From contig JAIEQG010000047.1 of assembly GCA_019747905.1 (NCBI GenBank), positions 1 through 61,175 of the forward strand: a stretch of DNA of 61,175 nucleotides, in the 5' to 3' direction. Origin of the DNA: Burkholderiales bacterium. Lineage in GTDB: Bacteria > Pseudomonadota > Gammaproteobacteria > Burkholderiales > Ga0077523. How positions within the stretch are numbered: the stretch's first letter is position 1; each line of letters opens with the position of its first letter. This document shows positions 7,631 to 15,843 of the stretch, in pieces. The translations under genes and the position numbers were made by a program. A model generated the notes under the pieces. It saw only the letters and a program-made list of their open reading frames with translations, ran no database searches and was not told where the DNA came from.

Positions 7631-8972
7631 ACGGGTTCGCATCGCGCTGATCGTGCTGGTCACGGTCGCTGCGTACGCGAACGGCCTCCCCGGGGCGTTC
7701 CAGTTCGACGACTGGAACGTGATCGTCCACAACCCGGCCGTGCACTCCTTTGCGGCGTGGTGGGAAACCATGCCGGGCATCCGTGCGCTGCTCAAGGCGA
7801 CGTATGTCGCCAACTGGGTGGTCTGGCCCGACCCCGTGGGATTCCACCTCGTGAACATTGCCATACACGCAGCCAACACGTTCCTCGTGTACTTGCTGAT
7901 GCAGCGCCTCCTGCCGCTGATGGACATCCGCGCCGCGGCCGCAGGCAGCCTGGCGTTCTGGATCGCGGTGATGTTCGCGCTGCATCCCGCGCAGACGGAG
8001 TCGGTCACCTACATATCCGGGCGTTCGGGGTCGCTCATGGCGTCGTTCTATTTCCTGGCGATCCTCGCCCACCTGCAGTCGCGCTGGTTGCTGTCCGCGG
8101 TGCTGCTGGTCGCGGCCCTCCTGTGCAAGGAAAACGCCTGGACGCTGCCGGCGGCGCTGCTCCTGATCGAGGGTCTGCGACCGGAGTTCCGTTGGTCGCG
8201 CGCGCTGCGCCGGGTGGTGCCGCACCTGCTGGTCCTGGCAGGGCTTGCAGTGGCGGTGCTGCTGATCCCGTCCTACTGGCGCCTGCTCGGAGACAGCCTC
8301 GAGACTCGTTCGCTCGGCGCCAACCTGCTCTCGCAGATCGACGGGCAGTGGTACCTGATCACGCGGCCACTGCTGGGTCTCGTGCTCAACATCGATCCCG
8401 AAGTGCCGGTGCGGACGGAGTGGGCATTGGATCTCGTGCGCAAAGGTGCGGTGTTGCTGGCACTCGTCGGGATCGGCGTCTGGCAGTGGCGGCGTCGGCC
8501 CTGGCTAGGCTTCGGGCTGTTATGGTTCTTCATTCATCTGCTGGCCACCAATTCATTCCTGCCGCGTACCGACATCGCCAACGATCGTGCGCTCTATATG
8601 GGGCTGCTCGGTCCGGCGACGATCGTAGTGGTCGCGTTGCATCGCACGGTGTCGAAAGGCCCTGCCCTGGCGGCCATCGCGGTGCTGGCAGTTGCCCTGG
8701 GAGCCCACACGGTCCTGCGCAATGCCGACTACCGTACGGAGATCGGTCTTTGGGAAGTGACCGCGATCGCGTCGCCGCACAAGAGCCGGGTCTGGAACAA
8801 CCTAGGGTTCGTGCTGCACCAGGCGGGAGAAATCATCCGGGCCCGCTACGCCTACGAGGTCGCCATCGAACTGGACCCGGAGAACTACCGGGCGCAGGTG
8901 AATCTCGGGAGCCTTCTGGCCGAAGAGCAGGAAAAGGCCCGCGTCTCCGAGGAATCCGTCGACGGTTCATAA
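7605..8972 (+). CDS. multi-TM glycosyltransferase-like protein with TPR tail
   Basis: A 455-residue membrane protein. About ten hydrophobic segments start at residue ~11 (IALIVLVTVAAYANG). The first loop, GAFQFDDWNVIVHNPAV, has the FDD motif seen in bacterial relatives of the TMTC O-mannosyltransferases and other GT-C enzymes. The motif FALHPAQTESVTYISGR is also typical of this group. The C-terminus has about two TPR units (VWNNLGFVLHQAGEIIRARY, then NYRAQVNLGSLLAEEQE). It probably transfers sugars from a lipid carrier at the inner membrane. The overlap with the carboxypeptidase gene implies coupled expression. Substrate and acceptor unknown. Confidence 0.7.
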   Translation: MPTPPEHAERVRIALIVLVTVAAYANGLPGAFQFDDWNVIVHNPAVHSFAAWWETMPGIRALLKATYVANWVVWPDPVGFHLVNIAIHAANTFLVYLLMQRLLPLMDIRAAAAGSLAFWIAVMFALHPAQTESVTYISGRSGSLMASFYFLAILAHLQSRWLLSAVLLVAALLCKENAWTLPAALLLIEGLRPEFRWSRALRRVVPHLLVLAGLAVAVLLIPSYWRLLGDSLETRSLGANLLSQIDGQWYLITRPLLGLVLNIDPEVPVRTEWALDLVRKGAVLLALVGIGVWQWRRRPWLGFGLLWFFIHLLATNSFLPRTDIANDRALYMGLLGPATIVVVALHRTVSKGPALAAIAVLAVALGAHTVLRNADYRTEIGLWEVTAIASPHKSRVWNNLGFVLHQAGEIIRARYAYEVAIELDPENYRAQVNLGSLLAEEQEKARVSEESVDGS

Positions 8973-9009
8973 TAGTCGGCGCAGGTCCAAAAAAAGGAGG
9001 GGTGCGGCA

Positions 9010-9843
9010 ATGGCGGGGATCTTCAGTGCGGAGCAGCGCGCGGCGTGGGACCGCGACGGCTACGTGATGGTGCGCAAGTTGTTCGACGACGAGGAGATCG
9101 CGATTCTGCGCGCCGCGATCGAAGGCGACGAGGCTCTGCGGTCGAGCATCTACGACCGGCGCGATGCGTCGGGCAAGGCCACGCGGATGGCCATCTGGAA
9201 TCATCCCGGCGACAGCGTCTATGGCTTGGCCGCCCGCTCGCGCCGCGTGGTCGACACCATGGAAGAGGTGCTGGGCGGCGAGGTCTACCACTATCACTCC
9301 AAGCTCACCGCCAAGGAGCCGCGCGATGGCGGCGCCTGGGAATGGCACCAGGACTATGGCTACTGGTACCACAACGGCATCATCTACCCGCACATGGCGA
9401 GCGTGATGGTGGCTCTCGATCGCGCCAACCGCGAGAACGGCTGCCTGCAGGTGGTGAAGGGATCACACCTGTGCGGTCGCATCGAGCACGGCGTGCTGCC
9501 GGGCGAGCAGGTGGGCGCCGACCCGCGACGGGTCGACGAGATCCTGAAGCAGTTGCCGATCGAGTACGCGGAGATGGAACCGGGCGACGGCCTGTTCTTT
9601 CACGCGAACGTGCTGCACCGTTCCGACCAGAATCGTTCCGAACATCGCCGCTGGACCGTGCTGCACTGCTACAACGCGGCGCGCAACAACCCGTACGTGG
9701 AGCACCACCATCCGCAATACACGAAGCTCGAGAAGGTGGACGACGACGCGATCAAGCGTGCCGGCGTGAAATTCGCCTCGTCGAAGGGCGAGTTCCGCGA
9801 GCGCTCCGCCAATCCGCCGGAGTTGAAGAAGCGGATCGCGTGA
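9010..9843 (+). CDS. phytanoyl-CoA dioxygenase family protein
   Basis: A 277-residue non-haem Fe(II)/2-oxoglutarate oxygenase. The metal ligands are H113 and D115 (EWHQDYGYWY), and the distal histidine is H203 in FFHANVLHRSDQN. That last stretch also resembles ectoine-hydroxylase-type relatives. A strong ribosome-binding site (AAAAAGGAGG) sits 9 bases before the ATG. There is no signal peptide, so it is cytoplasmic. It stands alone between the TPR protein and a toxin-antitoxin pair. The substrate cannot be read from sequence; this family hydroxylates many small molecules. Confidence 0.88.
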   Translation: MAGIFSAEQRAAWDRDGYVMVRKLFDDEEIAILRAAIEGDEALRSSIYDRRDASGKATRMAIWNHPGDSVYGLAARSRRVVDTMEEVLGGEVYHYHSKLTAKEPRDGGAWEWHQDYGYWYHNGIIYPHMASVMVALDRANRENGCLQVVKGSHLCGRIEHGVLPGEQVGADPRRVDEILKQLPIEYAEMEPGDGLFFHANVLHRSDQNRSEHRRWTVLHCYNAARNNPYVEHHHPQYTKLEKVDDDAIKRAGVKFASSKGEFRERSANPPELKKRIA

Positions 9844-9927
9844 AACCAGTTTTGCGGCTGCCTGAAGCGGAACTGCGGGTGCCGGCGTTGCATACCGGCA
9901 CCTTTTGGCTCGGAGTATGATCAACCT

Positions 9928-10149
9928 ATGCGAGTCGTGTTCGGCACCGTTGTGGACGGCAAAGTCGTCGTAGAAGGCGTGTCGTTGCCCGAAGGGACGG
10001 CCGTCGCCGTCTTCGCACGCGAAGCAGCCTCGACCATCACACTATCGCCAGCTGACGAGGCTGAACTTGCCGAGGCTCTTGACGAGGCCGACCGCAATGA
10101 GGGCATCTCGGCCGAAGAGCTTTTTGCTCGGCTCCAGAGATACGGCTGA
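9928..10149 (+). CDS. antitoxin of ParE-type pair
   Basis: A 73-residue acidic protein. Its first half resembles an AbrB/DUF104-like beta module (VVFGTVVDGKVVVEGVSLPE, then GTAVAVFAREA). The second half is an acidic helix (SPADEAELAEALDEADRNEG, then ISAEELFARLQRYG), typical of antitoxins that wrap around ParE/RelE toxins. The toxin gene begins 3 bases after its stop codon. Small size, acidity and position support the call, although the exact antitoxin family is uncertain. Confidence 0.7.
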   Translation: MRVVFGTVVDGKVVVEGVSLPEGTAVAVFAREAASTITLSPADEAELAEALDEADRNEGISAEELFARLQRYG

Positions 10150-10151
10150 CT

Positions 10152-10451
10152 TTGCCGCTCGTCGTACGGATCAAGCCGCGAGCGCAGCGGCAGATCGAGA
10201 CGGCGGCTGAATGGTGGGCGGCGAACCGGCCCGCTGCTCCCGGTGCAATACGCAATGATCTTCGAGCGGCGCTTGACGCGTTAGTCGAGCAACCCAGCAT
10301 TGGAACGAGGATTGAAATCTCGCGGGCGGACGAGGTACGGCGCCTGTACCTCGTTCGCACCGGGTACTTTGTCTACTATCGGGTGAGGGGACGGTTACTC
10401 GAAGTAATTGCGTTCTGGCACGCCCGTCGGGAAGTCGGACCTCGATTCTGA
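10152..10451 (+). CDS. ParE/RelE superfamily toxin
   Basis: A 99-residue basic protein with the ParE-like layout. It has an N-terminal strand (LVVRIKPRAQRQIETAAEWW), a helical hairpin (AANRPAAPGAIRNDLRAALD) and a C-terminal sheet (RRLYLVRTGYFVYYRV, then LLEVIAFWHARRE). The final WHARRE recalls the usual H-x-R-R/K-x motif of the family. A TTG start is inferred because it follows the antitoxin stop by two bases. Members poison DNA gyrase (ParE) or cleave mRNA (RelE), and the sequence alone does not decide which. It forms a two-gene operon with the preceding antitoxin. Confidence 0.8.
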   Translation: MPLVVRIKPRAQRQIETAAEWWAANRPAAPGAIRNDLRAALDALVEQPSIGTRIEISRADEVRRLYLVRTGYFVYYRVRGRLLEVIAFWHARREVGPRF

Positions 10452-10466
10452 CGCGCGGCTGGACGG

Positions 10467-11123
10467 CTATGCGTCGCCCGCCTTCACCTTCGCGAAGTAT
10501 TCGTCGATGGTGATAAGGCCCCCGGCCTTGGCCGCCTTGCCCTTGTCGCGTGGCGTCAGCGCGTCTTGCACGAGGTCGATCCGCTTCCAGCTCACCAGCG
10601 GGGTTTCGCAGGCGGGGCGCGGTACGTACTTCGAGGCCGTGTCCTTGCGATATCGGTGCACGTAGCGCGGGCAGTTGATGAAGATCTCCTCCACCTTCAC
10701 CCGCACGATCAGGTCGGCCTCCGTGTATTCCATCAGAAGCGGATCCTCGCCCGATACGGTGGCCGTCCCGTGCAAACGCAGCCGGTGCGGCGTTTCGAAA
10801 TCGATGAAGAGCATGCCGACTTTCGCCTGGCCGGCGATGTTGCCCATGGAGTAGAACATGCCGTTGCCGTCGTAGCTCGGGAAGGCGATGGTGCGGTTGT
10901 CGACCACGCGGATGAAGCCGGGGTCGCCGCCTTTGTAGGAGCACGACGGAAAGCCGCGTGCGTCCACCGTCGCGAGATAGAACATGTCGCGGCTTTCGAT
11001 GAAGGCGCGATCTTCGTCGCCGATCTCGGCGTGAACGGCGACCTGATCGACCAGGTCGGCCAGCTTGCGGCTCTCGAAACGGTCCTGCAGGGCGCGGTGT
11101 TGTGCGCCGTACATATTACTCAT
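10467..11123 (-). CDS. pyridoxamine 5'-phosphate oxidase family protein
   Basis: A 218-residue protein with a split-barrel flavin-binding (PNPOx-like) fold. The key stretches are FIESRDMFYLATVDARGFPS, then SYKGGDPGFIRVVD, TIAFPSYDGNGMFYSMGNI and VGMLFIDFETPHRLRLHGTA. The opening on disappearance of the N-terminal helix into ESRDMFYLAT is typical of FMN-dependent reductases or oxidases of unknown substrate. A gene at the other end of the palindromic element (dienelactone hydrolase fusion) lies downstream on the same strand side but not overlapping. The C-terminal ~60 residues (YVHRYRKDTASKYVPRPACE) are an extension without assigned function. Confidence 0.8.
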   Translation of the reverse strand: MSNMYGAQHRALQDRFESRKLADLVDQVAVHAEIGDEDRAFIESRDMFYLATVDARGFPSCSYKGGDPGFIRVVDNRTIAFPSYDGNGMFYSMGNIAGQAKVGMLFIDFETPHRLRLHGTATVSGEDPLLMEYTEADLIVRVKVEEIFINCPRYVHRYRKDTASKYVPRPACETPLVSWKRIDLVQDALTPRDKGKAAKAGGLITIDEYFAKVKAGDA

Positions 11124-11206
11124 GACATCTCCTCCGTGATTGCGCCTGCTATCGGGCGCTCAGGCAGACTCTAGCATCCGTTTGCGGGTGAGGATCAGGC
11201 TGCTGG

Positions 11207-11295
11207 CCCCCATCCCAACCTTCCCCCACCGAAGGTGGGGGAAGGGGTGTACGGCTCCCTCCCCCGGCTTTGCCGGGGGAGGGCTGGGGTGGGGG
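11207..11295. repeat. paired G/C-rich hairpin element, copy A
   Basis: The element starts CCCCCATCCC and ends GGGGTGGGGG. Inside are two hairpins, CTTCCCCCACC/GGTGGGGGAAG and CTCCCCCGGC/GCCGGGGGAG, separated by a short linker containing GTACGGCTC. The outer arms can also pair with each other, so the whole 89 bases could fold as one long stem. The same element recurs at 40679 and 44380 and forms part of each unit of the array at 15844. Confidence 0.8.
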
Positions 11296-11312
11296 CAGCG
11301 CCGCCGACTACC

Positions 11313-12551
11313 CTACAGCGCCTTCCCCTCGCTCTCGCTCCAATTCTTCATGAGCGCATTCGAAGGCAGCTTCTCATCCACCAGCTTGCGCGCCGTCTCC
11401 ACGCCGGCCACCGGCAAACCCTTCGGATCGAGCTTGCCGATCTGCACCAGCACGCTCGCCTGGTCCCAGTAGATGTGCTCGTTGTAGAGCTTGTCGCCGC
11501 GGAACTTCACGATGGCGACGAGGGGGATCTCCACGTACTTGCCGGTGGGTGCGACACCCGGGAGCATCCAGTCGATCTCGATGTCGTGGGTGAAGCAGAA
11601 CAGCATTTCGTCCACCACGATGCCCTCGCCGATGGTGCGCGAGATGGGCACCAGTCTCGTGTCCTGCGGGGTCTTCGGGATGAAGTGGTACTTGTAGAAG
11701 CGCTTCAACTGGTCGTGACCGACGCCACCGGTCAAGGTCGGAATGTGGTTCACGTACGGCTGCGGCACCATGGTCGCCATGGTGGCGTTCACGTCGCGCG
11801 TACCGAATTCGTACTCGCAGTGCTTGTCCCACAGTGTCGAGTAGTCGTAGTGCGGACCCATGACGCGATGGAACAGCGCGATGGACCGGTGGTGCGCCAT
11901 GAGCGCCGAAGGCTTGTGGTAGTGCGGGGACGGCGGACGCGCGAACGCGTGGTCGACGCCCGGGTACACGTAGATCTCCGCGCCCGCGTGGCTCGCCAGC
12001 GCCGTCTTGATCTTCGCCACGGCTTCCGGTGGGGCGTACTTGTCGTCTGCCGCGAAGTGCAGCACCAGCGGCACCTTGATGTTGCCGGCCTCGCCGAGAT
12101 ACTGGTCGATGGTGACGCCGTAGTAGCCCACCGCACAGTCGACGCCGGAGCGAGCCGCTGCCAGGTACGCGAGACGTCCGCCCAGACAGAAGCCGAGCGC
12201 GCCGATCTTGCCGGCGACCTGCGGCATGCCGCGCATGGTCTTCACCGTCGCCGTGATGTCGGCCATCCCCTTGTCGGTGTCGAACTTCTGGAAAAGCTCG
12301 AAGGCCTTCTGCCAGTCCTGCTCGGTGTAGGCGAGTTCGATCCCGGGCTGGATGCGCCAGAAGAGGTCTGGTGCCACCACCGTGTAGCCCTCTTCGGCGT
12401 AGTAGTCCGCCACCTCGCGGATGAAGCCGTTGATGCCGAAGATCTCCTGGCACAGCACGATGCCGGGGCCCTTGCCGGCCTTGGGAACGGCGAGGTATGC
12501 CTTGAACTTGCCGCCGTCTGCGGCGGTGATTTCGATCCAGGTGCCGGCCAT
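11313..12551 (-). CDS. dienelactone hydrolase fused to SnoaL-like domain
   Basis: A 412-residue two-domain protein. Residues 1-220 are a dienelactone hydrolase (carboxymethylenebutenolidase) alpha/beta hydrolase. E36 lies in CQEIFGINGFIREVADYY, the nucleophile is C122 in GFCLGG, D170 in AADDKYAPP and H201 in YPGVDHAFARP. This is a complete Cys-Asp-His triad. Residues ~225-412 form a SnoaL/NTF2-like alpha+beta barrel (ALFHRVMGPHYDYSTLWDKH, FTHDIEIDWMLPGVAPTGK). Dienelactone hydrolases open lactone rings in chloroaromatic degradation; the role here is unknown. The start is 187 bases from the divergent binding-protein gene. Confidence 0.85.
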   Translation of the reverse strand: MAGTWIEITAADGGKFKAYLAVPKAGKGPGIVLCQEIFGINGFIREVADYYAEEGYTVVAPDLFWRIQPGIELAYTEQDWQKAFELFQKFDTDKGMADITATVKTMRGMPQVAGKIGALGFCLGGRLAYLAAARSGVDCAVGYYGVTIDQYLGEAGNIKVPLVLHFAADDKYAPPEAVAKIKTALASHAGAEIYVYPGVDHAFARPPSPHYHKPSALMAHHRSIALFHRVMGPHYDYSTLWDKHCEYEFGTRDVNATMATMVPQPYVNHIPTLTGGVGHDQLKRFYKYHFIPKTPQDTRLVPISRTIGEGIVVDEMLFCFTHDIEIDWMLPGVAPTGKYVEIPLVAIVKFRGDKLYNEHIYWDQASVLVQIGKLDPKGLPVAGVETARKLVDEKLPSNALMKNWSESEGKAL

Positions 12552-12737
12552 CGCGAAGGTCCTTTGGGTGTCGTGGTTCGGAAGCGGCCGGGTGCTCCGC
12601 CGGCCAGGGTGGGGCGTTGTACCGTGGCCCCATCGGCCAAGTCAACCGCCTTCCTTGACAAGGTTCTCGGCGACCCCATAGATTGCCGCGGCTCGGCCCG
12701 CCTGCCCACGATGTTCATAAGAATGAGGAGATTTGCC

Positions 12738-14285
12738 ATGTCCACCCGGTCCCGTCGCGACTTCCTGAAAGCTTCCAGTGCGCTCGCCGCAGCCACCGGA
12801 CTGCCGGCGTCCCTGATCGCCGGGGCGGACGCCGTCGCGGCCGATGCCACCACGCTCACCATCGCCTACAACGTGGCGTTGCCGTCGTGGGATCCGACCG
12901 TCGGGGCGTCGGCCGTGAACCCCACCATCCAGTCGCTCTACAAGGCGGTGTTCGACACCTACATCGATCAGAACCCGGACCTGTCCTTCCGCCCCGGCCT
13001 GCTCACCAAGTGGGGTTGGAACAAGGACCGCACCAAGGTGGAGATGGAAGTGCGCAGCGGCGCCTTCTGGCACGACGGTTCGCCGGTGACACCGGAGGAC
13101 GTGGTGTGGTCGCTCGAGCGCGCCGGCGATCCGAAGAGCGGCAATCCGATCCAGTTCGTCTGGGGAAAGATCGGAAGCTTCAAGGTGGAAGGCCAGAAGA
13201 TCACGGCCGACGTGAAGGAGTTCGAGCCGACGCTCTTCAAGTGGATGGCGTTCCTCACCGGCTACGTGCTGCCGAAGAAGGCGTACACGGCGGCGGGCGC
13301 CCAGGGCTGGGAAGACAAGCCGGTCGGCAGCGGCCCGTACATGGTGGAAAAGTTCGAGCGCAATGCTTACGTGCGCCTCAAGGCCTTCCCGAAGTACTGG
13401 GGAGCCAAGCCGGCGTTCGAGACGGTGATCTTCAAGTTCGTGCCGGACGCGACGGCGCGCGTGGCGGAAGTGGAAAGCGGCGGCTCCGATCTCACGCTCG
13501 AGATTCCGTACGAGGAGTTCAACCGCCTCACGAAGACCAAGGGCATGGGCGGCAACGCCTCGCCGGTGTCGGACATCGGCATGATCTTCCTCACCAACAA
13601 GGACGCGATGCTGGACGAGAACGTGCGGCTGGCCCTCGCCCACGCCATCGACAAGAAGGCCATCGTCGACAAGCTGCTGCTGGGCTACGGCGTGCCGATC
13701 GATACGCTGCAGGCGCCGCAGTACGCCGCGTTCGACCGCTCCATCACCGTGAAGCACGATCCCGAGGCCGCGAAGGCGCTCCTCGCCAAGTCCGGCTACT
13801 CGGCCGCGAAGCCGGTCAAGTTCACCATCCAGACCACGCGCGGTTTCAAGCCCAAGGACTACGAGATGGTGCAGGCCATTGTCGGCATGTGGCGCAAGGT
13901 GGGTGTGGAAGCGAACATCGAGATCTACGAGATCGCCAAGCACTACGAACTGCGCTCGCGCCACGAGCTCGCTCCGGCCGCGTTCTACAACTGGGGCAAC
14001 TCCATCGGCGATCCGGCCACCTCCACGGGCTTCTCGATGTTCGGCCCGAGCCCGCACAGCGCCTGGAAGACCGAGGACGTCGACAAGCAGATCGGCCCGC
14101 TGTGGGGCGAGAAGGACGAGGCCAAGCGCATTGCCGGCTACAAGGCGGTGGACAAGTACATCGCCGAGCACGGCCTGGTGATTCCGCTGCTGCAGTACTA
14201 CCAGCCGGTGGTCTATCGCAAGGGACTCAAGTTCACGCCGCACGTAGCAGGCTTCGTGCTGCCCCAGAACGTCAAACCGGCATAA
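12738..14285 (+). CDS. ABC transporter substrate-binding protein, family 5 (first copy)
   Basis: A 515-residue periplasmic binding protein of the peptide/opine/nickel type (SBP family 5). It has a Tat signal (RSRRDFLKASSALAAATG). The family hallmarks are YKAVFDTYIDQNPDLSFRPG, FWHDGSPVTPEDVVWSLER and VGSGPYMVEKFERNAYVRLK. ATG 12738 is chosen for the Tat motif and the GAGGAG site seven bases before it. The reading frame stays open far upstream through antisense of the hydrolase gene, but that part is not coding. A close paralogue starts 4 bases after its stop. It should deliver ligand to permease B (16939) and permease C (26952). Confidence 0.92.
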   Translation: MSTRSRRDFLKASSALAAATGLPASLIAGADAVAADATTLTIAYNVALPSWDPTVGASAVNPTIQSLYKAVFDTYIDQNPDLSFRPGLLTKWGWNKDRTKVEMEVRSGAFWHDGSPVTPEDVVWSLERAGDPKSGNPIQFVWGKIGSFKVEGQKITADVKEFEPTLFKWMAFLTGYVLPKKAYTAAGAQGWEDKPVGSGPYMVEKFERNAYVRLKAFPKYWGAKPAFETVIFKFVPDATARVAEVESGGSDLTLEIPYEEFNRLTKTKGMGGNASPVSDIGMIFLTNKDAMLDENVRLALAHAIDKKAIVDKLLLGYGVPIDTLQAPQYAAFDRSITVKHDPEAAKALLAKSGYSAAKPVKFTIQTTRGFKPKDYEMVQAIVGMWRKVGVEANIEIYEIAKHYELRSRHELAPAAFYNWGNSIGDPATSTGFSMFGPSPHSAWKTEDVDKQIGPLWGEKDEAKRIAGYKAVDKYIAEHGLVIPLLQYYQPVVYRKGLKFTPHVAGFVLPQNVKPA

Positions 14286-14289
14286 CGCC

Positions 14290-15810
14290 ATGGAAAATCA
14301 TTTCGACCGCCGCGGGTTCCTGCGGACCGCGGCGGCGTTGCCGCTGCTCGGCAGCGCGATCGCGCATGCGCAGGAATCGCGCACGCTCACCATCGCCTAT
14401 CACACCGCACTGCCTGGCCTCGATCCGACGCGCAATGCGCAGACGTCTAACCCGGCGGTGCAGTCGATCTACAAGGCGATCTTCGATCCATACATCGACC
14501 AGAACCCGGATCTCTCGTTGAAGCCGGGAATCCTGACCAAGTGGGGTTGGACCGCCGATCGTCGCGGCATTGTTCTCACGATGCGACGCGGTGCGCTGTG
14601 GCATGACGGAACGCCGGTCACGCCGGAGGATCTCGTCTGGTCACTGGAGCGCGCCGCCGATCCGAAGACCGGCAACCCGATGAACTTCGTCTGGAAGAAG
14701 CTGGGTCGCGCGCGCATCGACGGCGACACGGTCACGGTGGAACTGAAAGAGCCTGAGCCGGCGATGCTGAAGTGGCTCGCGTTCCTCACGGCCTACATCC
14801 TTCCGCGCAAGGCGTTCACCGAAGCGGGGCCGGAAGGTTGGGATGATCGACCCGTGGGCAGCGGTCCGTATCGGGTCGAGAAGTTCGAGCGCAACGGCTA
14901 CATCCGCCTGAAGGCGTTCCCGCAGTACTGGGGACCGAAGCCGGCGTTCGAGACGGTGATCTTCAAGTTCGTGCCCGATCCGGCCACGCGCGTGGCGGAA
15001 GTGGAGAGCGGGTCGTCCGATCTCACGCTCGAAGTGCCCTTCGAGGAGTTCGACCGGCTGCGTGCGAAGCCGAATCTCGTGGGCGTGACGACGCCGGTGT
15101 CGGACGTCGGGTTGCTGCTGCTCAGCAACAAGGCGCCGCTGCTGGATCGCAACGTGCGACTGGCCGTATCGCACGCCATCGACAAGAAGACGCTGATCGA
15201 CAAGCTGCTGCGCGGCTACGGCACGCCGCTCGACACCCTGCAGGCGCCGCAGTACGCGGCCTACGATGCGAGCATCAAGGTGGGCTACGACCCGGAGAAG
15301 GCGAAGGCGCTGCTCGCGAAGTCCGGCTACTCCACGTCGAATCCGGTGCGCATGAAGATCCAGAGCACACGCGGCTACAAGGCCAAGGACTACGAAATGG
15401 TGCAAGCCATCGTCGGCATGTGGCGGAAGGTGGGCATCGAGGCTGACATCGAAGTGGTCGAGATCGCGCGTCACTTCGAGCTGCAGCTGCGCGGCGAGCT
15501 GCCGCCGGCCGCGTTCTATCACTGGGGCAACGCGATCGGCGATCCGTCCACCAGCACGGGCGCGACGATGGTGGGGCCGTTCGCGACGTGGCGTACGGGC
15601 GAGATGGACCCGCGTGTCCTGCCGTTGCTGACCGAGATGGATGAGCCGAAACGCATCGCAGGATACAAGGCGGTGGATCGTTATCTCGCGGAGGAAGGGA
15701 TCGCATTGCCGCTGCTGCAGTATGTGCAGCCGGTCGTGCATCGGAAGGGACTGAAGTTCACGCCCCACGTGGCGGGCGTGGTGTTGCCGCAGAATGTGGT
15801 GAAGGGGTAG
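14290..15810 (+). CDS. ABC transporter substrate-binding protein, family 5 (second copy)
   Basis: A 506-residue paralogue of the preceding gene, alignable end to end. It has the same motifs (YKAIFDPYIDQNPDLSLKPG, LWHDGTPVTPEDLVWSLERA, VGSGPYRVEKFERNGYIRLK) and the same C-terminal GVVLPQNV. Its Tat signal is FDRRGFLRTAAALPLLG. The two copies differ mostly at loop positions, suggesting tandem duplication followed by divergence of ligand specificity. It is translationally close to the first copy (4-base gap) and is followed by the repeat array. Confidence 0.92.
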   Translation: MENHFDRRGFLRTAAALPLLGSAIAHAQESRTLTIAYHTALPGLDPTRNAQTSNPAVQSIYKAIFDPYIDQNPDLSLKPGILTKWGWTADRRGIVLTMRRGALWHDGTPVTPEDLVWSLERAADPKTGNPMNFVWKKLGRARIDGDTVTVELKEPEPAMLKWLAFLTAYILPRKAFTEAGPEGWDDRPVGSGPYRVEKFERNGYIRLKAFPQYWGPKPAFETVIFKFVPDPATRVAEVESGSSDLTLEVPFEEFDRLRAKPNLVGVTTPVSDVGLLLLSNKAPLLDRNVRLAVSHAIDKKTLIDKLLRGYGTPLDTLQAPQYAAYDASIKVGYDPEKAKALLAKSGYSTSNPVRMKIQSTRGYKAKDYEMVQAIVGMWRKVGIEADIEVVEIARHFELQLRGELPPAAFYHWGNAIGDPSTSTGATMVGPFATWRTGEMDPRVLPLLTEMDEPKRIAGYKAVDRYLAEEGIALPLLQYVQPVVHRKGLKFTPHVAGVVLPQNVVKG

Positions 15811-15843
15811 GAGAGCGGCCTTGCGCGACGCGCGACCTCTCTG

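Noticed and set aside
11235..12737. N-terminal extension of the first binding protein by 501 codons
   Set aside because: The extension is antisense to the hydrolase fusion and would place the Tat signal in mid-protein.
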